From NCBI GenBank assembly GCA_013151975.1, contig JAADHG010000078.1, forward strand, positions 1-12,861: DNA of 12,861 nucleotides, written 5' to 3'. Source of the DNA: Chlorobiota bacterium. Its GTDB lineage: Bacteria; Bacteroidota; Bacteroidia; Flavobacteriales; Flavobacteriaceae. Of this stretch, positions 12,289 to 12,861 are shown piece after piece. The notes below the pieces were generated by a model. That model had not been told where the DNA came from, did no database searches, and saw only the letters and a list, made by a program, of their open reading frames with translations. The translations under genes were made by a program, and so were the position numbers. Every line of letters starts with the position of its first letter. Within the stretch, counting starts at the first letter, position 1.

Positions 12289-12861
12289 ATGGCAAAATTT
12301 GAACTTAAGTTACCTAAGATGGGAGAGAGTGTTGCTGAGGCAACTATAACATCTTGGTTAAAAGAAATAGGAGATACCATTGAAGCAGATGAAGCAGTTT
12401 TAGAAATTGCTACAGATAAGGTTGATAGTGAAATACCTAGCGAAGTAGATGGTATTTTAGTTGAAAAATTATTTAATGTTGATGATGTCGTGCAAGTTGG
12501 TCAAACTATTGCAGTTATAGAGATAGAAGGTACTAATGATGTAGTAGATGCTAGCTCAAAAAAGGAAACTGTTGCACCTACTAGCGAAGCTCCAACAGAA
12601 GCTGTTGCTGAGGTTGCACAAACCGTAGTTGCTGCAAAGACTACAGCTACTCCAGTTATTCATTCAAATGTAGAGCGTTTTTATTCACCTTTAGTAAAAA
12701 ACATAGCAAAAAAGGAAGGTATTGCCCAGGCAGAATTAGATACTATTTCAGGCACAGGAAAAGAAGGACGTGTTACCAAAAATGATATACTAGCTTATAT
12801 TGAAACTAGAGGAAGTCAGCCTGTTAAGGAAGTCATTGCAACACCAGAAACCAAGCCAGAA
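12289..12861 (+). CDS. 2-oxo acid dehydrogenase E2 (dihydrolipoamide acyltransferase), 5' part
   Basis: The first 191 codons are present and the gene runs off the right edge. An N-terminal lipoyl domain (about 3-80) carries LPKMGESVAEATI and the lipoylation site IATDKVDSE with Lys44. A flexible linker rich in Ala, Thr, Val and Pro follows (about 85-125), then the peripheral-subunit-binding domain (about 131-171: FYSPLVKNIAKKEG to GRVTKNDILAYI). The catalytic acyltransferase domain is outside the window. It is a core enzyme of a dehydrogenase complex linking decarboxylation to acyl-CoA formation. The LPKMGESVAEATI lipoyl start resembles the flavobacterial branched-chain E2 more than the pyruvate or oxoglutarate E2s, but this is from memory, so no symbol is given. 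It is preceded by its own candidate promoter. Confidence 0.9.
   Translation, partial: MAKFELKLPKMGESVAEATITSWLKEIGDTIEADEAVLEIATDKVDSEIPSEVDGILVEKLFNVDDVVQVGQTIAVIEIEGTNDVVDASSKKETVAPTSEAPTEAVAEVAQTVVAAKTTATPVIHSNVERFYSPLVKNIAKKEGIAQAELDTISGTGKEGRVTKNDILAYIETRGSQPVKEVIATPETKPE

Overview
The window looks like chromosomal DNA of a marine-type member of the Flavobacteriaceae (phylum Bacteroidota). The DNA is AT-rich. Most genes lack a Shine-Dalgarno sequence, and several candidate -7 boxes of the Bacteroidota type (TAnnTTTG) sit before genes. HtpG, FabH, the outer-membrane beta-barrel receptor, the Crp-like regulator and the E2 acyltransferase all have a flavobacterial sequence style. No tRNA, rRNA, CRISPR array, transposase or phage gene was seen.

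Region by region. (1) 1-1288, minus strand: a Crp/Fnr-family regulator, then a small SnoaL-like lipoprotein, then the start of an exported protein cut by the window edge. A triple TTAAGA/TCTTAA half-site lies between the regulator and the lipoprotein. (2) 1289-3523: htpG (Hsp90) on the minus strand, followed by a REP-like hairpin and an intrinsic terminator. Its reading frame is broken by -1 near the 3' end. Its upstream region holds a candidate promoter overlapped by an inverted repeat, and a perfect GAAA-loop hairpin. (3) 3524-4528: a stand-alone FabH on the plus strand. (4) 4529-4840: a 312-base gene-free stretch with two strong terminator hairpins, each followed by nearly the same sequence. 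(5) 4841-7303: a large TonB-dependent outer-membrane beta-barrel protein on the minus strand. (6) 7432-9937: a CoA-binding-fold protein whose 3' end overlaps, tail to tail, a sodium:solute symporter gene, which is divergent from recR. (7) 10159-12164: three overlapping plus-strand genes, a family-2 glycosyltransferase, a type I phosphoribosyltransferase and a HAD-superfamily phosphatase. (8) 12289 to the end: the 5' part of an E2 acyltransferase of a 2-oxo acid dehydrogenase complex, probably the branched-chain type.

Most of the window is housekeeping. The exception is the glycosyltransferase - phosphoribosyltransferase - HAD cassette. Its gene content and tight overlaps fit a glycan-modifying unit that adds 5-phosphoribose from PRPP and then removes the phosphate, leaving a ribofuranose. 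That is the two-step logic described for ribofuranose in some proteobacterial polysaccharides. The assignment is an inference from motifs and gene order. The second notable item is the htpG frameshift, which is either a sequencing or assembly error or a real loss of the chaperone's C-terminal dimerisation region.
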